Source of the DNA: Epiperipatus broadwayi
Taxonomy: Eukaryota > Onychophora > Udeonychophora > Euonychophora > Peripatidae
Direction of reading: 5' to 3'
NCBI GenBank assembly: GCA_028023455.1
Contig: JAQFVV010012667.1
Location: forward strand, 1,164,501-1,228,500
DNA: 64,000 bases
The position numbers and the translations under genes were made by a program. The stretch's first letter is position 1; the number at the start of each line of letters is the position of its first letter. A model generated the notes under the pieces. The model did not search any database, was not told where the DNA came from, and saw nothing but the letters and a program-made list of their open reading frames with translations. Positions 63,301 to 64,000 of the stretch are shown here, in pieces.

Positions 63301-64000
63301 GTGTGGAAAGACAAATAAGAAACAAATAATACCAATCATATTTCATGTAAAATGTTCAGGGTTTACAACAATTAACTGTAAAATGTTATCCTTATAATCA
63401 TAGTTTATTCCATAAACATAATTATATAATCGAGTATTACTTACCAATAAATAAGTTCCAAAGTTTTTAATGCACAACACATATAATCCTGCATATTGTT
63501 GATCTTTATAAATATAACTCACTTATTTAGCTGTTTTTAGCTTTATAGCCAATGTATATATTTCTAAAATAAAATTTATCTATCAAGCACTCCTCCAATA
63601 TAACTCTTTTTAAACTTATAATTAACAAAACTTATTTATGCCTTATAACAATACTAATTCAAAAAAGGGGTCTTCTCTGGGTGCGTTTTATTTTTTTTTA
63701 ACAATAACCTAATTTAATTTAATGTGGTGGTCACCTTGCACACATCATAATATTGAAGACATAATATATACATAACTATACAAATTAATAATGTAAATAA
63801 CTGTTTTATATAAACAGGTACAGACATACATAACTGTATATATTAATGTAATTAATGCAGGGGTCAATTTATGTAAATGATGGTCGTGATAATACTTTAA
63901 AATAATACTTAGTTTATCTCTTTAATTTTAAATCACAATGATTATGATTTCTTTTTTCTTGTAGCATCATTTATTTTATTTTTTGGACATTTCACATATA
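60320..64000. other. AT-rich DNA, no gene recognised
   Basis: No coding or RNA gene is supported. An acceptor-like ttttttcttgtag lies at about 63953-63965 with an open frame running to the window end, too short to judge. Confidence 0.5.

Noticed and set aside
63953-64000. Exon starting after ttttcttgtag
   Set aside because: Only 35 bases are visible before the window ends; T-rich and not distinguishable from background.

Overview
This window is very AT-rich eukaryotic (animal) DNA with almost no host coding sequence. It is dominated by transposable elements of different ages, fold-back repeats, and (CT)n/(TA)n and tetranucleotide microsatellites. The mix of APE-type and RTE-type LINEs, short tRNA-derived SINEs, hammerhead-bearing tandem repeats, and a lone 100 bp exon in tens of kilobases of intron-like DNA suggests a large-genome lophotrochozoan. 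A cephalopod mollusc such as an octopus is the best guess. That assignment is inference, because nothing here names a species.

Layout. 1-6.9 kb: AT-rich DNA with no gene recognised. 7.0-11.7 kb: a nearly complete LINE (+), with ORF1, an APE endonuclease, a reverse transcriptase, a C-terminal CCHC knuckle and a trinucleotide tail; it has two frameshifts. 14.47-16.70 kb: a hAT-type DNA transposon relic with matching terminal inverted repeats and a perfect 8 bp target duplication. 17.0-17.6 kb: RTE-like relic (-). 18.3-18.7 kb: tRNA-headed element of family B. 19.6-22.0 kb: a second, heavily decayed LINE (+). 22.5-25.1 kb: a third LINE relic (+), related to the first, whose ORF1 carries a zinc knuckle. 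26.9-27.6 kb and 32.9-34.1 kb: family A hairpin elements. 29.6-31.1 kb: another hairpin and a threefold repeat. 35.3-36.8 kb: a minisatellite, a mini-SINE and a long hairpin. 37.85-39.05 kb: a tandem trimer carrying hammerhead ribozymes (-). 39.8-40.5 kb: a C-rich anomalous island. 43.94-44.04 kb: the one convincing host exon, from a protein tyrosine phosphatase domain (+). 44.2 kb: a retroposed tRNA-Gly-like copy. 44.8-45.3 kb: family B again. 45.9-48.35 kb: an RTE-type LINE (-) with a family A copy nested inside. 48.6-48.9 kb: an almost perfect palindrome. 49.64 kb: a second mini-SINE. 53.5-55.0 kb: DNA-transposon-like remnants. 57.5-58.1 kb: another LINE fragment (-). 60.27 kb: a 15 nt Illumina adapter remnant inside a TA microsatellite. 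The remainder is AT-rich DNA without recognisable genes.

The most interesting item is the trimer at 37.85-39.05 kb. Each roughly 390-423 bp unit encodes, on the minus strand, a type I hammerhead ribozyme core with a very short stem III. The array is flanked by a 10 bp target-site duplication. This is the architecture described for metazoan retrozymes and Penelope-associated hammerheads, which spread through self-cleaved circular RNAs. The LINE proteins in the window are possible sources of the reverse transcription and integration that the non-autonomous elements need.
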